Origin: Thermohalobacter berrensis
GTDB lineage: Bacteria > Bacillota > Clostridia > Tissierellales > Thermohalobacteraceae
NCBI RefSeq assembly: GCF_003609645.1
Contig: NZ_MCIB01000010.1
Location: 1-64,000 of the forward strand
Direction: 5' to 3'
DNA: 64,000 nt
Part shown: positions 18,204-26,933 of the stretch, piece after piece
Layout: every line of letters starts with the position of its first letter
How positions within the stretch are numbered: the stretch's first letter is position 1
Notes under the pieces: model-generated
The model's database searches: none
What the model saw: the letters and a program-made list of their open reading frames with translations, nothing else
What the model was told of the DNA's origin: nothing
Made by a program: the position numbers and the translations under genes

Positions 18204-18830
18204 ATGCATAATCATTTAATAGAAGATCCTATTTATGCATTAAGAGCAATTGGTGGATATTTTATTGCATTACTAGTTGTTAGATTAATGGGGAAAAGAT
18301 CTATAGGAGAACTTGGAGCCTTTGATTTTGTTTTAATGACTGGAATAGGTCATATTATGAGTTCTGTAGCATTGGAAAAAAAAGTACCTTTTCATGATGG
18401 AGTTTTAATTTTATTTGTATTAGCAGCACTTGAATTAATCCTTTCTTATATTTCAATTAAAAATAGAAAAATAGGAAAAGTAATACAGGGAAAACCTACT
18501 TATTTGATAAAGGATGGAAAAGTTCTCAAAAAAAATTTAGAGAAGGAAAAATTTAATCTGTATGATCTAAGGCAAGAGCTTAGGAAACAAGGGATTGATG
18601 ACCATAATGATATTGAAAAAGCAGTTATAGAGGCTTGTGGAAAATTTAGTGTAATACTTAAAGATTCAGAAGAACCAATAAAAAGGAAAGACTTAGGTAT
18701 CTATAAGGATGGAGACCAACCCCAATATTTAGATAAAAAATTTTCTGACCTAAAAAGTGAAATAGATAGACTAAATATTACACTTAACAATCTCATAAAA
18801 GAAGTTAGAGATCTAAAGAAAAAAGAGTAG
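18204..18830 (+). CDS. DUF421 (YetF-type) membrane protein
   Basis: A 208-residue membrane protein of the DUF421/YetF family. Three hydrophobic segments (about 12-30, 36-55 and 62-82) precede the cytoplasmic DUF421 domain, with GKPTYLIKDGKVLKKNLEKEKF and the conserved LYDLRQELRKQGI. A charged C-terminal extension, possibly coiled, contains DLKSEIDRLNITLNNLIKEV. Some Bacillus members are spore-associated; the molecular role is unsettled. Its ribosome site can be masked by an upstream arm. Confidence 0.88.
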   Translation: MHNHLIEDPIYALRAIGGYFIALLVVRLMGKRSIGELGAFDFVLMTGIGHIMSSVALEKKVPFHDGVLILFVLAALELILSYISIKNRKIGKVIQGKPTYLIKDGKVLKKNLEKEKFNLYDLRQELRKQGIDDHNDIEKAVIEACGKFSVILKDSEEPIKRKDLGIYKDGDQPQYLDKKFSDLKSEIDRLNITLNNLIKEVRDLKKKE

Positions 18831-18852
18831 GTGGCTACTCTTTTATTTTTGT
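18821..18852 (+). terminator. Terminator of DUF421 gene
   Basis: AAAAGAGTAG (18821-18830) pairs with CTACTCTTTT (18835-18844) around GTGG, then a T-run. It begins inside the last codons of the gene. Confidence 0.85.
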
Positions 18853-18890
18853 GTTTTAAATTTCAAGTAATTATAAGGAGCTGAAATATT

Positions 18891-21350
18891 ATGAATAGAA
18901 ATATAGAGTTATTAGCACCTGCTGGAAGTACTGAAGCATTTTATGCAGCAGTAGAGAATGGTGCAGACGCTATATATTTAGGTGGAAAGTTATTTAATGC
19001 GAGGAAATATGCGTCTAACTTTGATTATAAAGAGTTAAAAGAAGCACTTGAGTATGCTCATATAAAAAACGTAAAAGTTTATGTTACAGTAAACATTTTA
19101 TTAGATAATTCTGAAATGGAAGAAGCCTTAGATTATATAAGTTATCTTTACAATATAGATGTTGATGGCATTATAGTACAAGATTTAGGTTTAGCTGTTG
19201 CGGTTAAGGATTTATTTCCTGACCTAGAGGTTCATGGTAGTACTCAAATGACAACAGTAAATTATATGGGAGTTAAGTTTCTTGAAGATTTTGGTTTTAA
19301 TAGGGTTGTATTAGCTAGAGAACTTTCAACTAATGAAATAAATTTTATAAAAAATAATACAGAAATGGAACTAGAGGGATTTATTCATGGTGCTTTATGT
19401 GTAAGTTTCTCTGGTCAGTGTTTATTAAGTAGTATAATTGGAGGTAGAAGTGGTAATAGGGGCAGATGTGCTCAGCCCTGTAGGATGCCTTATTCACTTG
19501 TAGATCTAAAAGACAATAAAATTATTAATAATCTTAAAGAAAAATATCTTTTAAGTCCTAAAGATTTAAATACAATTGACTATTTAGATGAAATAGTTAA
19601 AGCAGGGATTAGTTCACTGAAAATAGAAGGGAGAATGAAAAGACCAGAATATGTAGCTGTTATTACAAATAAGTACAGAAAGGCATTAGACTATTTATTT
19701 TATAATTCAAGAAGTAACATTACTGAAAAAGATAGAAAAGAAATACTACAAATTTTTAATAGAGACTTTACTAAGGGATATATTTTAGGTCATTATGGAG
19801 ATTCTATAATATCACTTAATAAACCAAGTAATAAGGGAGTGTATATAGGGGATGTAACAAATATAGATAAAAATTTAGTAGATATATATCTTAAAGAACC
19901 ACTTAATAAAGGTGATGGAATTGTTTTTATTAATGAAGATGGTTCAGAAACTGGAACAATAGTAGATATTATCTATTATAAAGGTAAAAAAGTAGACTAT
20001 GGAAAGAAAGGGCAAAAAATAAAAATAAAGAAACCTAAAAATATAAAATGCGACTCAAAAGTATTTAAAACTTCTGATGTAGACTTATTAAAAAAAGCTA
20101 AAGATTCATACGTAAATGAAGAAAACAAAATAAAAATTCCAATAAATATGGCTGTTAAATTATCTATTAATCAACCAATCCAGTTGTATATATGGGATAA
20201 TGATGGAAACTATGTTAACTTAGAGAGTGAAAAATTAGTTGAAATAGGAAGAAATGTTACTTTGAATGAAGATAAAGTAAAAAGACAGTTATGTAAGCTT
20301 GGTAATACTCCATATTACCCTAATGATATAGAAATTCAACTTGAAGAAGGCTCCATGATATCATTAAGTATTCTTAATAAATTACGAAGAAGGGGAATTA
20401 AAGAATTAAATGAAAAACGATGTAATAAACATAAAAGAATTCAAATAAAAAATGATAATTTAAGGAACTATTTGAAGCTAGAAAAAAATAATAAAAGAAA
20501 AAAAAGTAATAAAATAAGTGTAAAAATTGACAAACCAGAACAATTTAAATTAATAGACCTAAATAAATTAGATAGATTATATTTTAGTTACTTTGAAGGT
20601 GTAGCTGACCATATTAAAGAGGCTAAGAAACATGGAAAGGAAATATATTTAAATACAGAAAAGATCATGTATAATAGTGACTTTTCAAAATTAGAGAAAA
20701 AGCTTAAAAAAATCGACTTTTCAAGCTTAAATGGAATTAGTGTTTCAAATGGAGGAGCGCTTAAATTCATAAAAGATAGATTTAATCTTAATATACATTG
20801 TGATTTTGGAATGAATATATTTAATAGTTATACAGCAAATGCACTTAAAAAATATGGTGTAAATAGTTTAACACTATCACCTGAATTGAAATTAAATCAA
20901 ATAAAAGGGATTTGTGATACAATTAAATTAGAATCTGAGGTCATTGGATATGGATATCTACCAGTAATGATAACTAAATACTGTCCTTTAACCCTTTTAA
21001 AGAAATGTAAGTCTGATAATAATTGCGTAGATTGTAAATTCAAAACTGGTTATGGCATTGTAGACAGAAAGGGAAAAATATTTGAAATAACAAGGAGAGA
21101 AAATTATACTATTATTTATAACAGTTATCCATTAATGGTTTTAGAACATTTATATGAAATATTTGATAAAGGAGTAGATTTCATTAGATTAGACTTTACA
21201 TCAGAAAAAGAAAAAATAGGAGATATTCAAAAAATTTATTTTGAATATGCTAAAGGAAAGACTACTTTTGATGAAGTAAATAATTTTATTAAGTCATTTA
21301 AAAAGGAAAACAATATAACAAAAGGACATTATTTTAGAGGAGTTTTATAA
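18891..21350 (+). CDS. U32 family peptidase with DUF3656 (RlhA-like)
   Basis: An 819-residue protein of the U32 collagenase-like family. The N-terminal TIM-barrel region begins IELLAPAGSTEAFYAAVENGADAIYLGG; the U32 signature is EGFIHGALCVSFSGQCLLSS, with the Cys cluster CAQPC near residue 200 that holds an iron-sulphur cluster in studied relatives. The long C-terminal part includes a DUF3656-type region and a second U32-like half ending in YCPLTL...C...NNCVDC. E. coli RlhA of this family hydroxylates 23S rRNA, so an RNA-modifying role is as likely as proteolysis. Between zapA/DUF421 and mutS2, as in many Clostridia. Confidence 0.9.
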   Translation: MNRNIELLAPAGSTEAFYAAVENGADAIYLGGKLFNARKYASNFDYKELKEALEYAHIKNVKVYVTVNILLDNSEMEEALDYISYLYNIDVDGIIVQDLGLAVAVKDLFPDLEVHGSTQMTTVNYMGVKFLEDFGFNRVVLARELSTNEINFIKNNTEMELEGFIHGALCVSFSGQCLLSSIIGGRSGNRGRCAQPCRMPYSLVDLKDNKIINNLKEKYLLSPKDLNTIDYLDEIVKAGISSLKIEGRMKRPEYVAVITNKYRKALDYLFYNSRSNITEKDRKEILQIFNRDFTKGYILGHYGDSIISLNKPSNKGVYIGDVTNIDKNLVDIYLKEPLNKGDGIVFINEDGSETGTIVDIIYYKGKKVDYGKKGQKIKIKKPKNIKCDSKVFKTSDVDLLKKAKDSYVNEENKIKIPINMAVKLSINQPIQLYIWDNDGNYVNLESEKLVEIGRNVTLNEDKVKRQLCKLGNTPYYPNDIEIQLEEGSMISLSILNKLRRRGIKELNEKRCNKHKRIQIKNDNLRNYLKLEKNNKRKKSNKISVKIDKPEQFKLIDLNKLDRLYFSYFEGVADHIKEAKKHGKEIYLNTEKIMYNSDFSKLEKKLKKIDFSSLNGISVSNGGALKFIKDRFNLNIHCDFGMNIFNSYTANALKKYGVNSLTLSPELKLNQIKGICDTIKLESEVIGYGYLPVMITKYCPLTLLKKCKSDNNCVDCKFKTGYGIVDRKGKIFEITRRENYTIIYNSYPLMVLEHLYEIFDKGVDFIRLDFTSEKEKIGDIQKIYFEYAKGKTTFDEVNNFIKSFKKENNITKGHYFRGVL

Positions 21351-21388
21351 TTAAAAATATTAGAAACTAAGATAAAGCAGGTGATATT

Positions 21389-23767
21389 TTGAATGATAAA
21401 ACATTAAACGTATTGGAATTTGGGAAAATAATAAATATGTTAGTTCAAAAGGCAGAATCTTCTTTAGGTAAAGACCTAGCAACAAATCTTAGGCCTATAT
21501 CTAATATTAATAAAGTACAAGTGGAGCAACAAGAAACTGACGAAGCAGTTAAATTAATTATCAGAAGAGGTAGACCACCACTTGGGGGAATACATGACAT
21601 TTCATTTGAACTTAAAAAAGCTGCAATTGGTTCAGCTTTAAGTCCAGGAGAATTACTAAAGGTAGCTGATACTTTAAGAGCCGCTAGAAACTTAAGAAAT
21701 TTTATGAAAAAGGATAAAGATAAAAACGAAGATGAAAGCTATCCAAACATTAAAGGTTTGATTTCCCAATTAAAAGTATATAGAGAAATTGAAGATAGAA
21801 TTTTTAATTCAATAATAAGTGATGAAGAAATATCAGATAATGCAAGTTCTACTTTAAGAAATATAAGAAGACAAATAGGTAATAAGAATCAAGAAGTTAG
21901 AGATAAACTCAATTCTATAGTTAATTCATCTAAATATAGAAAATATTTACAAGAATCAATTATTACAATAAGAGAAGGAAGATATGTTGTACCTGTAAAG
22001 CAAGAATTTAAAGGTAATTTCCCGGGACTTGTTCATGACCAATCAGCTAGTGGAGCTACACTTTTTATAGAACCTATGGCAGTAGTTGAATTAAATAATC
22101 AATTAAAAGAGCTAAAAATAAAAGAACAAAAAGAAATCGAAAGAATACTTTCAGAACTTACAGAAATGGTAGCTGAAGTAGAAGAAAGCTTAAGGGAAAA
22201 TCAAAAGATATTAGGGAAGTTAGACTTTATTTTTGCTAAAGCAAAGCTTTCCTTGAGTATGAATGGGACAAAGCCTGTATTAAATAATAAAGGATATATT
22301 AATATAAAAAAGGCTAGACATCCTTTATTAGATCCAGAGGTAGTAGTGCCTATTGACATTTATTTAGGTAAAAAATTTAAGACCCTTGTTATAACTGGAC
22401 CTAACACTGGTGGGAAAACTGTTACTTTAAAGACTGTAGGACTATTAACATTAATGGCACAATCTGGGTTACAGCTACCAGTTAATAGTGGTTCAGAGAT
22501 AGCTGTATTTAATAATATATTTGCAGATATTGGTGATGAACAGAGTATTGAACAGAGTCTAAGTACATTTTCTTCTCATATGACTAATATAATAGATATA
22601 TTAAAATCAATTGATGACAATAGTCTCGTTTTATTTGATGAACTAGGAGCTGGAACAGACCCTACAGAAGGGGCAGCTTTAGCAATGGCAATATTAGATT
22701 ATCTTCACGAAAAAGAAGTAAGAACTATAGCTACGACCCATTACAGTGAACTTAAACTTTATGCTTTAACTAATGAAGAGATAGAAAATGCATCTGTTGA
22801 ATTTGATGTTGAAACTTTAAGTCCAACATATAGATTACTAATAGGTGTTCCTGGGAAGTCTAATGCATTTGAGATATCTAAAAGACTTGGATTGCAGGAT
22901 TTTATAATTGAGAAATCAAAAGAATTTATATCTAGAGAAAATATACAATTTGAAGATGTATTAGCTAGTATTGAAAAGGATAGAAGAAAAGTAGAGCAAA
23001 ATAGAGAAGAAACTGAAAAATTAAAATCAGAAATAAAAAGATTAAAAGAGGAATTAGCTAAGAAGAAATCGAAAATAGATAAACAAAGGGAGAGAATAAT
23101 TAGGGAAGCAAAAGAAGAGGCAAAGAAAATATTAAAAGAGGCTAAGGAAGAATCGGATAAAATAATAAAAAATTTAAGAAAGATATCAACTAGCATAGAG
23201 AAGGATAAGAATAGAAAAATTGAAGAGGCTAAAAACAAATTAAAATCAAAGCTTGATAATATTGAGGGAGAATTAGCCGAAAACATTCTTCATAGGAAAA
23301 GTAAAAAACCACCGAAAAATCTTAAACCTGGAGATACAGTTAAGGTATTAAATTTAAATCAAACAGGTTCTGTTATGACAGAACCGGATGAAGATGGCAA
23401 TTTAACGGTACAAGTAGGTATAATGAAAATAAATGTTCACATATCTAATCTAGAAAAGTCAAATAGTGAGGAAAAGAAAGTTGAAATTGGAACTAAAAAG
23501 ATTATTAGACACAAAACTAAATCAATTAAGCAAGAACTTGATATAAGAGGAAAAGCTTTAGAGGAAGCAATGTTAGAAGTTGATAAATACTTAGATGATG
23601 CATATATTGCTGGGTTAAATCAAGTGACAATTATACATGGTAAAGGAACAGGGGTTTTAAGGGAAGGAATAAGACAATTACTAAAGAAACACAAACATGT
23701 TAAAAAACATAGATTAGGTAAATATGGTGAAGGTGGATCAGGTGTTACTGTAGTTGAATTAAAGTGA
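21389..23767 (+). CDS. mutS2: Endonuclease MutS2
   Basis: A 792-residue MutS-family ATPase with a C-terminal Smr nuclease domain. Core and lever domains occupy the N-terminal 300 residues; Walker A GPNTGGKTVTLKT and Walker B LVLFDELGAGTDPTEGAAL mark the ATPase. A long charged coiled coil (about 520-640) links to the Smr domain ELDIRGKALEEAMLEVDKYL with HGKGTGVLREG at the end. Lacks the mismatch-recognition domain of MutS1. Known roles are suppression of recombination and, in Bacillus, rescue of collided ribosomes. Start is TTG 21389 behind AGGTGATATT. Confidence 0.97.
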   Translation: MNDKTLNVLEFGKIINMLVQKAESSLGKDLATNLRPISNINKVQVEQQETDEAVKLIIRRGRPPLGGIHDISFELKKAAIGSALSPGELLKVADTLRAARNLRNFMKKDKDKNEDESYPNIKGLISQLKVYREIEDRIFNSIISDEEISDNASSTLRNIRRQIGNKNQEVRDKLNSIVNSSKYRKYLQESIITIREGRYVVPVKQEFKGNFPGLVHDQSASGATLFIEPMAVVELNNQLKELKIKEQKEIERILSELTEMVAEVEESLRENQKILGKLDFIFAKAKLSLSMNGTKPVLNNKGYINIKKARHPLLDPEVVVPIDIYLGKKFKTLVITGPNTGGKTVTLKTVGLLTLMAQSGLQLPVNSGSEIAVFNNIFADIGDEQSIEQSLSTFSSHMTNIIDILKSIDDNSLVLFDELGAGTDPTEGAALAMAILDYLHEKEVRTIATTHYSELKLYALTNEEIENASVEFDVETLSPTYRLLIGVPGKSNAFEISKRLGLQDFIIEKSKEFISRENIQFEDVLASIEKDRRKVEQNREETEKLKSEIKRLKEELAKKKSKIDKQRERIIREAKEEAKKILKEAKEESDKIIKNLRKISTSIEKDKNRKIEEAKNKLKSKLDNIEGELAENILHRKSKKPPKNLKPGDTVKVLNLNQTGSVMTEPDEDGNLTVQVGIMKINVHISNLEKSNSEEKKVEIGTKKIIRHKTKSIKQELDIRGKALEEAMLEVDKYLDDAYIAGLNQVTIIHGKGTGVLREGIRQLLKKHKHVKKHRLGKYGEGGSGVTVVELK

Positions 23768-23776
23768 GGTGTATAA

Positions 23777-24232
23777 ATGTATATAGTAAGTTCATGTTTG
23801 GCTGGAGTAAATTGTAGATATGATGGTAAAGCCAATTTAGATAAAAAAGTATATGAATTAGTAAAAGAAGGCAAAGCTATCTTAGTCTGTCCAGAACAAT
23901 TAGGGGGACTTACTACTCCAAGGCTGCCTAGTGAAATCATTGAAAACAAAGAAGGTGAACTTAAGGTTATAAATAAAGAGGGGAGGGATGTTACCTCTAA
24001 TTTCATTAGGGGAGCTAAGGAAACATTAAAAATAGCAAAAGCTGTTGATGCAAAAACTGCAATACTTAAAGCTAGAAGTCCTTCTTGTGGTTGTGGATTT
24101 ATATATGATGGAACCTTTTCAGGTAAACTAAAGAAGGGAAATGGTATTACTGCTGATTTGCTTATTAAAAATGGTATAAAAGTATTTACTGAGGAAAATT
24201 TTAATATGGTAAACAAAAAAGGGGATGAATAA
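23777..24232 (+). CDS. DUF523 family protein
   Basis: A 151-residue protein of the DUF523 (YbbK-like) family. Conserved cysteine-containing segments are SSCLAGVNCRYDGKAN at the N-terminus, VCPEQLGGLTTPR, and LKARSPSCGCGFIYDGTF. The four conserved cysteines suggest metal or cluster binding, though the function is unproven. GAGGTGTATAA precedes ATG 23777, nine bases after mutS2. Confidence 0.88.
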   Translation: MYIVSSCLAGVNCRYDGKANLDKKVYELVKEGKAILVCPEQLGGLTTPRLPSEIIENKEGELKVINKEGRDVTSNFIRGAKETLKIAKAVDAKTAILKARSPSCGCGFIYDGTFSGKLKKGNGITADLLIKNGIKVFTEENFNMVNKKGDE

Positions 24233-24233
24233 A

Positions 24234-24836
24234 ATGAAAAGAATAATTTCTATATTATTGATATTAGTTATGTTTTTATCAGTAGGTGTAGGTTGTTCAA
24301 AAAATAATGAAAACGGAGATTTCAAAAATGAGGAAATAACTAATGAAGAAGATATTCAAGAAACGGAAAATAAAGAAGATAAGGATAAAGAAAGTCAAGA
24401 AGTGGAAGATATAGAATATGTTTTATACTTAAAAAATAAATCAGTACCATTTATTTTTGCTGAGAAATTTACTGTTAAATCAAATGACCCTATATTAAAT
24501 GAAAAGAGTTTTGAAGAATTTGTTTTAGATCAATTAATTTCTTATGGTGAGTTTCAAGACTTAGTTAGTCCTATACCTGAAGGAACTAAGATTTTAAATG
24601 TTGAGAAAGAAGATGGCACAGTTTTTGTTGACTTTTCAAAAGAATTTATAGAAAATATGGATAATAATAAAGAATCTACTAAAATATCTTTAGCTGCAAT
24701 AACAAATACTTTAACTATCTTAGAAGGAAATGAAAATGTTGTTTTTAAAGTAGAAGGTGAAAAAATAGATAATTTAAATGGAGTTAATATGAACAAGGAA
24801 TTTATCTTTAATAAAGAATTTTTTCCAAGCAAGTAA
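24234..24836 (+). CDS. GerMN domain lipoprotein
   Basis: A 200-residue exported lipoprotein. A signal peptide (residues 1-20) ends in the lipobox LSVGVGC. An acidic linker rich in Glu/Asp/Lys follows, then a single GerMN (sporulation/germination) domain from about residue 70: YLKNKSVPFIFAEKF... and VNVEKEDGTVFVDFSKEFIENM-like strands. Start ATG 24234 is chosen because AAGGGG is spaced nine bases before it; the in-frame ATG 24225 abuts that site. The real start leaves a 1-base gap after DUF523. Confidence 0.85.
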   Translation: MKRIISILLILVMFLSVGVGCSKNNENGDFKNEEITNEEDIQETENKEDKDKESQEVEDIEYVLYLKNKSVPFIFAEKFTVKSNDPILNEKSFEEFVLDQLISYGEFQDLVSPIPEGTKILNVEKEDGTVFVDFSKEFIENMDNNKESTKISLAAITNTLTILEGNENVVFKVEGEKIDNLNGVNMNKEFIFNKEFFPSK

Positions 24837-24862
24837 CATAACAATATAAGGGAAGGTCTATA

Positions 24863-25048
24863 ATGGAGTGGTATTGTAAAACCTGTGGATATAATATAGA
24901 AAATAGGGAAGATAAAAGAAAGGTTAAGGTTGGAGAGAAAGGCGTATATATAGTAGGTTATTGTGAAAATTGTCTAACATGGACTATTCTAGATATTATA
25001 CCTAAAGATATAGTAAAAAAACATATTAAGAAATTAATTGATGAATAA
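24863..25048 (+). CDS. Small zinc-ribbon protein
   Basis: A 61-residue protein with two CxxC pairs (CKTCGYN near residue 5 and CENCLTW near 33), forming a probable zinc ribbon. The C-terminus is basic and helical. I do not recognise a named family. Ribosome site GGAAGG before ATG 24863. It is followed by a strong terminator and ends the mutS2-DUF523-GerMN run. Confidence 0.75.
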   Translation: MEWYCKTCGYNIENREDKRKVKVGEKGVYIVGYCENCLTWTILDIIPKDIVKKHIKKLIDE

Positions 25049-25052
25049 AATT

Positions 25053-25082
25053 AACCCCCTATTAAAATGGGGGTTTTTATTT
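25053..25082 (+). terminator. Terminator after zinc-ribbon gene
   Basis: AACCCCC (25053-25059) pairs with GGGGGTT (25069-25075), followed by T-rich DNA. Confidence 0.88.
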
Positions 25083-25178
25083 GTTAATAAATAATAAGTA
25101 TATTAATAAGAGGTATTACTATTGTTATAGTAAAAGGAGAGTATTATAATATTTTATAAATTTAAAGGGGGATTAACT

Positions 25179-25745
25179 TTGAATAAAAATTTTTATTCTA
25201 TGGTTCAGAATAATCCTATAATAGCAGCAGTAAATAGCTTAGATAAGCTTGATAAGGCTATTAAATCACCCTGTGAAATAATATTTTTATTAACAGGTAA
25301 CATAATGAATCTTAAAGGCATTGTAGAGAAGGTAAAAAATTCAGATATGAGTATATATGTACATCTAGACTTAATGGGAGGCCTTTCAAAGGATGTTTCA
25401 GCTATAAAATACATAGGAAGTAATATTAAACCAGACGGTATAATTACTACTAAGTCTAATCTTGTAAAATATGCTAAAGAACAAGGTATTTTCACAATAC
25501 AAAGGCTTTTTATATTAGATTCATTATCACTGGAAACTGGAGTTGAGTCTATTATTTCTACTAAGCCTGATGCAATAGAGATATTGCCAGGAATAATGCC
25601 TAAAATAACTAGTTTAGTACATGAAAAAACGAGAATTCCTATTATTACTGGTGGTCTAATAAAAGAAAAGGAAGATGTAATTAATAGCTTAAATGCAGGA
25701 GCTATAGGTATATCAACCAGTACAGAGAAAGTTTGGTATGTATAA
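25179..25745 (+). CDS. glpP: Glycerol-3-phosphate responsive antiterminator GlpP
   Basis: A 188-residue GlpP-family regulator. In Bacillus GlpP binds glycerol-3-phosphate and the glpD leader RNA to prevent early termination. The TIM-barrel-like pattern is visible: IIAAVNSLDKLDKAI, VHLDLMGGLSKD, DGIITTKSNLVKYAKEQGI, IQRLFILDSLSLETG, IEILPGIMPK and IITGGLIKEKEDV. Start is TTG 25179 behind AAAGGGGGAT. Its expected target, a terminator before glpO (32196-32248), is in this window, about 6.5 kb downstream. Confidence 0.93.
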   Translation: MNKNFYSMVQNNPIIAAVNSLDKLDKAIKSPCEIIFLLTGNIMNLKGIVEKVKNSDMSIYVHLDLMGGLSKDVSAIKYIGSNIKPDGIITTKSNLVKYAKEQGIFTIQRLFILDSLSLETGVESIISTKPDAIEILPGIMPKITSLVHEKTRIPIITGGLIKEKEDVINSLNAGAIGISTSTEKVWYV

Positions 25746-25757
25746 TTGATAAAAAAG

Positions 25758-25818
25758 TTGACAAATAAAATAAATAAAATTATTATATATATAGACACAT
25801 TTATATATATCTATATGT
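25758..25818 (+). promoter_or_regulatory. arsR promoter and probable operator
   Basis: TTGACA (25758-25763) and TATTAT (25781-25786) with a 17-base spacer. The -10 and start region runs into an AT-rich imperfect palindrome (ATATAG...CTATAT, about 25788-25815), the type of site ArsR repressors bind. Binding is inferred. Confidence 0.65.
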
Positions 25819-25838
25819 AATTAATAGGGAGTGTAAAA

Positions 25839-26144
25839 ATGGAAGATAAGATACAAATTTTTAAGGCACTGTCTGATAAAAATAGATTACTTATAATAGA
25901 TATGCTTTCATGTGGTGAGCTATGTGCATATGATATACTTGAAGGCTTAAAGCTTACTCAGCCTACAATATCTCATCATATGAAAATTTTAGAACAAGCT
26001 GGATTAGTCAAGAGTAGAAAAAATGGAAAATGGACTATTTATTCTTTAAATAAAAGTTCATTTATTGACCTATCAAATTATATAAATAAAATATCAAATC
26101 ATAAAGAAGACTGTATTTGTAATAAAGTGAAAAGAGATGTATAA
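25839..26144 (+). CDS. arsR: ArsR family metalloregulator
   Basis: A 101-residue winged-helix repressor. The HTH segment is LTQPTISHHMKILEQAGLVKSRKNGKWTIYSL. Cysteines that could sense arsenite lie in the SCGELCAYDIL segment before the recognition helix, and a further CIC pair lies near the C-terminus. Upstream of arsC with an 8-base overlap of coding context; ATG 25839 follows AGGGAGTG. Probably derepressed by As(III) or Sb(III). Confidence 0.88.
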   Translation: MEDKIQIFKALSDKNRLLIIDMLSCGELCAYDILEGLKLTQPTISHHMKILEQAGLVKSRKNGKWTIYSLNKSSFIDLSNYINKISNHKEDCICNKVKRDV

Positions 26145-26172
26145 AAAATACTATCAACCAAGGAGGATAAAG

Positions 26173-26574
26173 ATGAAAAAGAAAGTAGCTTTTGTATGTG
26201 TCCATAATTCCTGTCGTTCACAAATGGCTGAAGCATGGGCTAAACATTTAGGCAAAGATGTTTTAGAAGTATATTCAGCAGGCACTGAAGAGTATCCAGA
26301 AGTAAAACCAAAAGCTGTCCAAGTTATGGAAGAAGCTGGCATAGATATGAGTGATCACTATCCTAAACTTTTAACAGAAATACCACAGGACATTGATATT
26401 CTAGTAACTATGGGATGTGGTGTCAGCTGTCCTTATATGCCATGTAATCATAAAGAAGATTGGGGACTTGAAGACCCTTCTGGTGGACCAATAGAGGATT
26501 TTAGAAAAACAAGGGATATAATTAAGAAAAAAGTAGAACACCTTATAGAAAGGGTTAAAAGGAGAGAATTATAG
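26173..26574 (+). CDS. arsC: Arsenate reductase, low-molecular-weight phosphatase type
   Basis: A 133-residue thioredoxin-coupled type arsenate reductase. The P-loop CVHNSCRSQMAEAWA carries the nucleophilic Cys and Arg; further redox cysteines occur in TMGCGVSCPYMPC, and the acid is in EDPSGG (DP motif). Start ATG 26173 follows AGGAGGATAAAG; an earlier in-frame start is inside arsR's end and lacks a ribosome site. No arsenite efflux gene is adjacent, so export must be encoded elsewhere. Confidence 0.9.
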   Translation: MKKKVAFVCVHNSCRSQMAEAWAKHLGKDVLEVYSAGTEEYPEVKPKAVQVMEEAGIDMSDHYPKLLTEIPQDIDILVTMGCGVSCPYMPCNHKEDWGLEDPSGGPIEDFRKTRDIIKKKVEHLIERVKRREL

Positions 26575-26576
26575 AT

Positions 26577-26610
26577 AAAAATTGATGGATTGTAATCCAT
26601 CAATTTTTTG
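26577..26610 (+). terminator. Terminator of arsR-arsC
   Basis: AAAATTGATGGATT (26578-26591) pairs with AATCCATCAATTTT (26594-26607), followed by a short T-run. Confidence 0.85.
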
Positions 26611-26667
26611 TTGATATTTTTTATCAATAAAAAATTAAATATTTTTTTTATTGATAAAAAATATCAT
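26611..26667 (+). promoter_or_regulatory. Paired upstream activator sites of dha operon
   Basis: Two 17-bp palindromes, TTGATATTTTTTATCAA (26611-26627) and TTGATAAAAAATATCAT (26651-26667), lie with centres 40 bp apart. Together they also form a perfect 23-bp inverted repeat (26612-26634 with 26644-26666). The second centre lies 72 bp before the -12 element of the sigma-54 promoter. Proposed binding sites for the Fis-type activator encoded at 35442. Confidence 0.7.
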
Positions 26668-26717
26668 AGGGAAAGTATAATGATCAGAAAATTCGTACAA
26701 TTCACCAGAAAATATAA

Positions 26718-26733
26718 TGGTATGAATTTTGCA
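26718..26733 (+). promoter_or_regulatory. Sigma-54 promoter of dhaKL-pfpI-dhaM
   Basis: TGGTATGAATTTTGCA matches the sigma-54 pattern TGGCACG-N4-TTGCA, with GG at 26719-26720 and GC at 26731-26732, exactly ten bases between. A near-copy lies before the transporter genes at 29668. A 5' leader of about 190 nt separates it from dhaK; within that leader AAATTTAGAT (26748-26757) can pair with ATCTAAATTT (26877-26886). Confidence 0.8.
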
Positions 26734-26933
26734 TGTATTAATTAAGTAAATTTAGATAGTTTTTTATTTTAAAATATTTATTAGTACTAACTTTATAAAA
26801 GGTTTCATATATATACCTATAGACAGGCTTTTCAAATTATAAGTTTCATATCTAAAATTTCAATTCATATAAGCTAATCTAAATTTTATCTTTTGTAAGA
26901 TTAAATAATTAAAAAAGAGGGGAGAGGGAATTA

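Noticed and set aside
23620-24216. 198-residue minus-strand frame across mutS2 and DUF523
   Set aside because: It crosses two well-supported plus-strand genes and their junction; no start signal.
25746-25762. TTGATAAAAAAGTTGAC as a third activator site
   Set aside because: Only one half matches the palindrome, it overlaps the arsR -35, and there is no sigma-54 promoter at the right distance.
26711-26718. AATATAAT as a sigma-A -10 for dhaK
   Set aside because: No -35 lies 16-19 bases upstream, whereas the overlapping -24/-12 pattern is repeated at the transporter operon.
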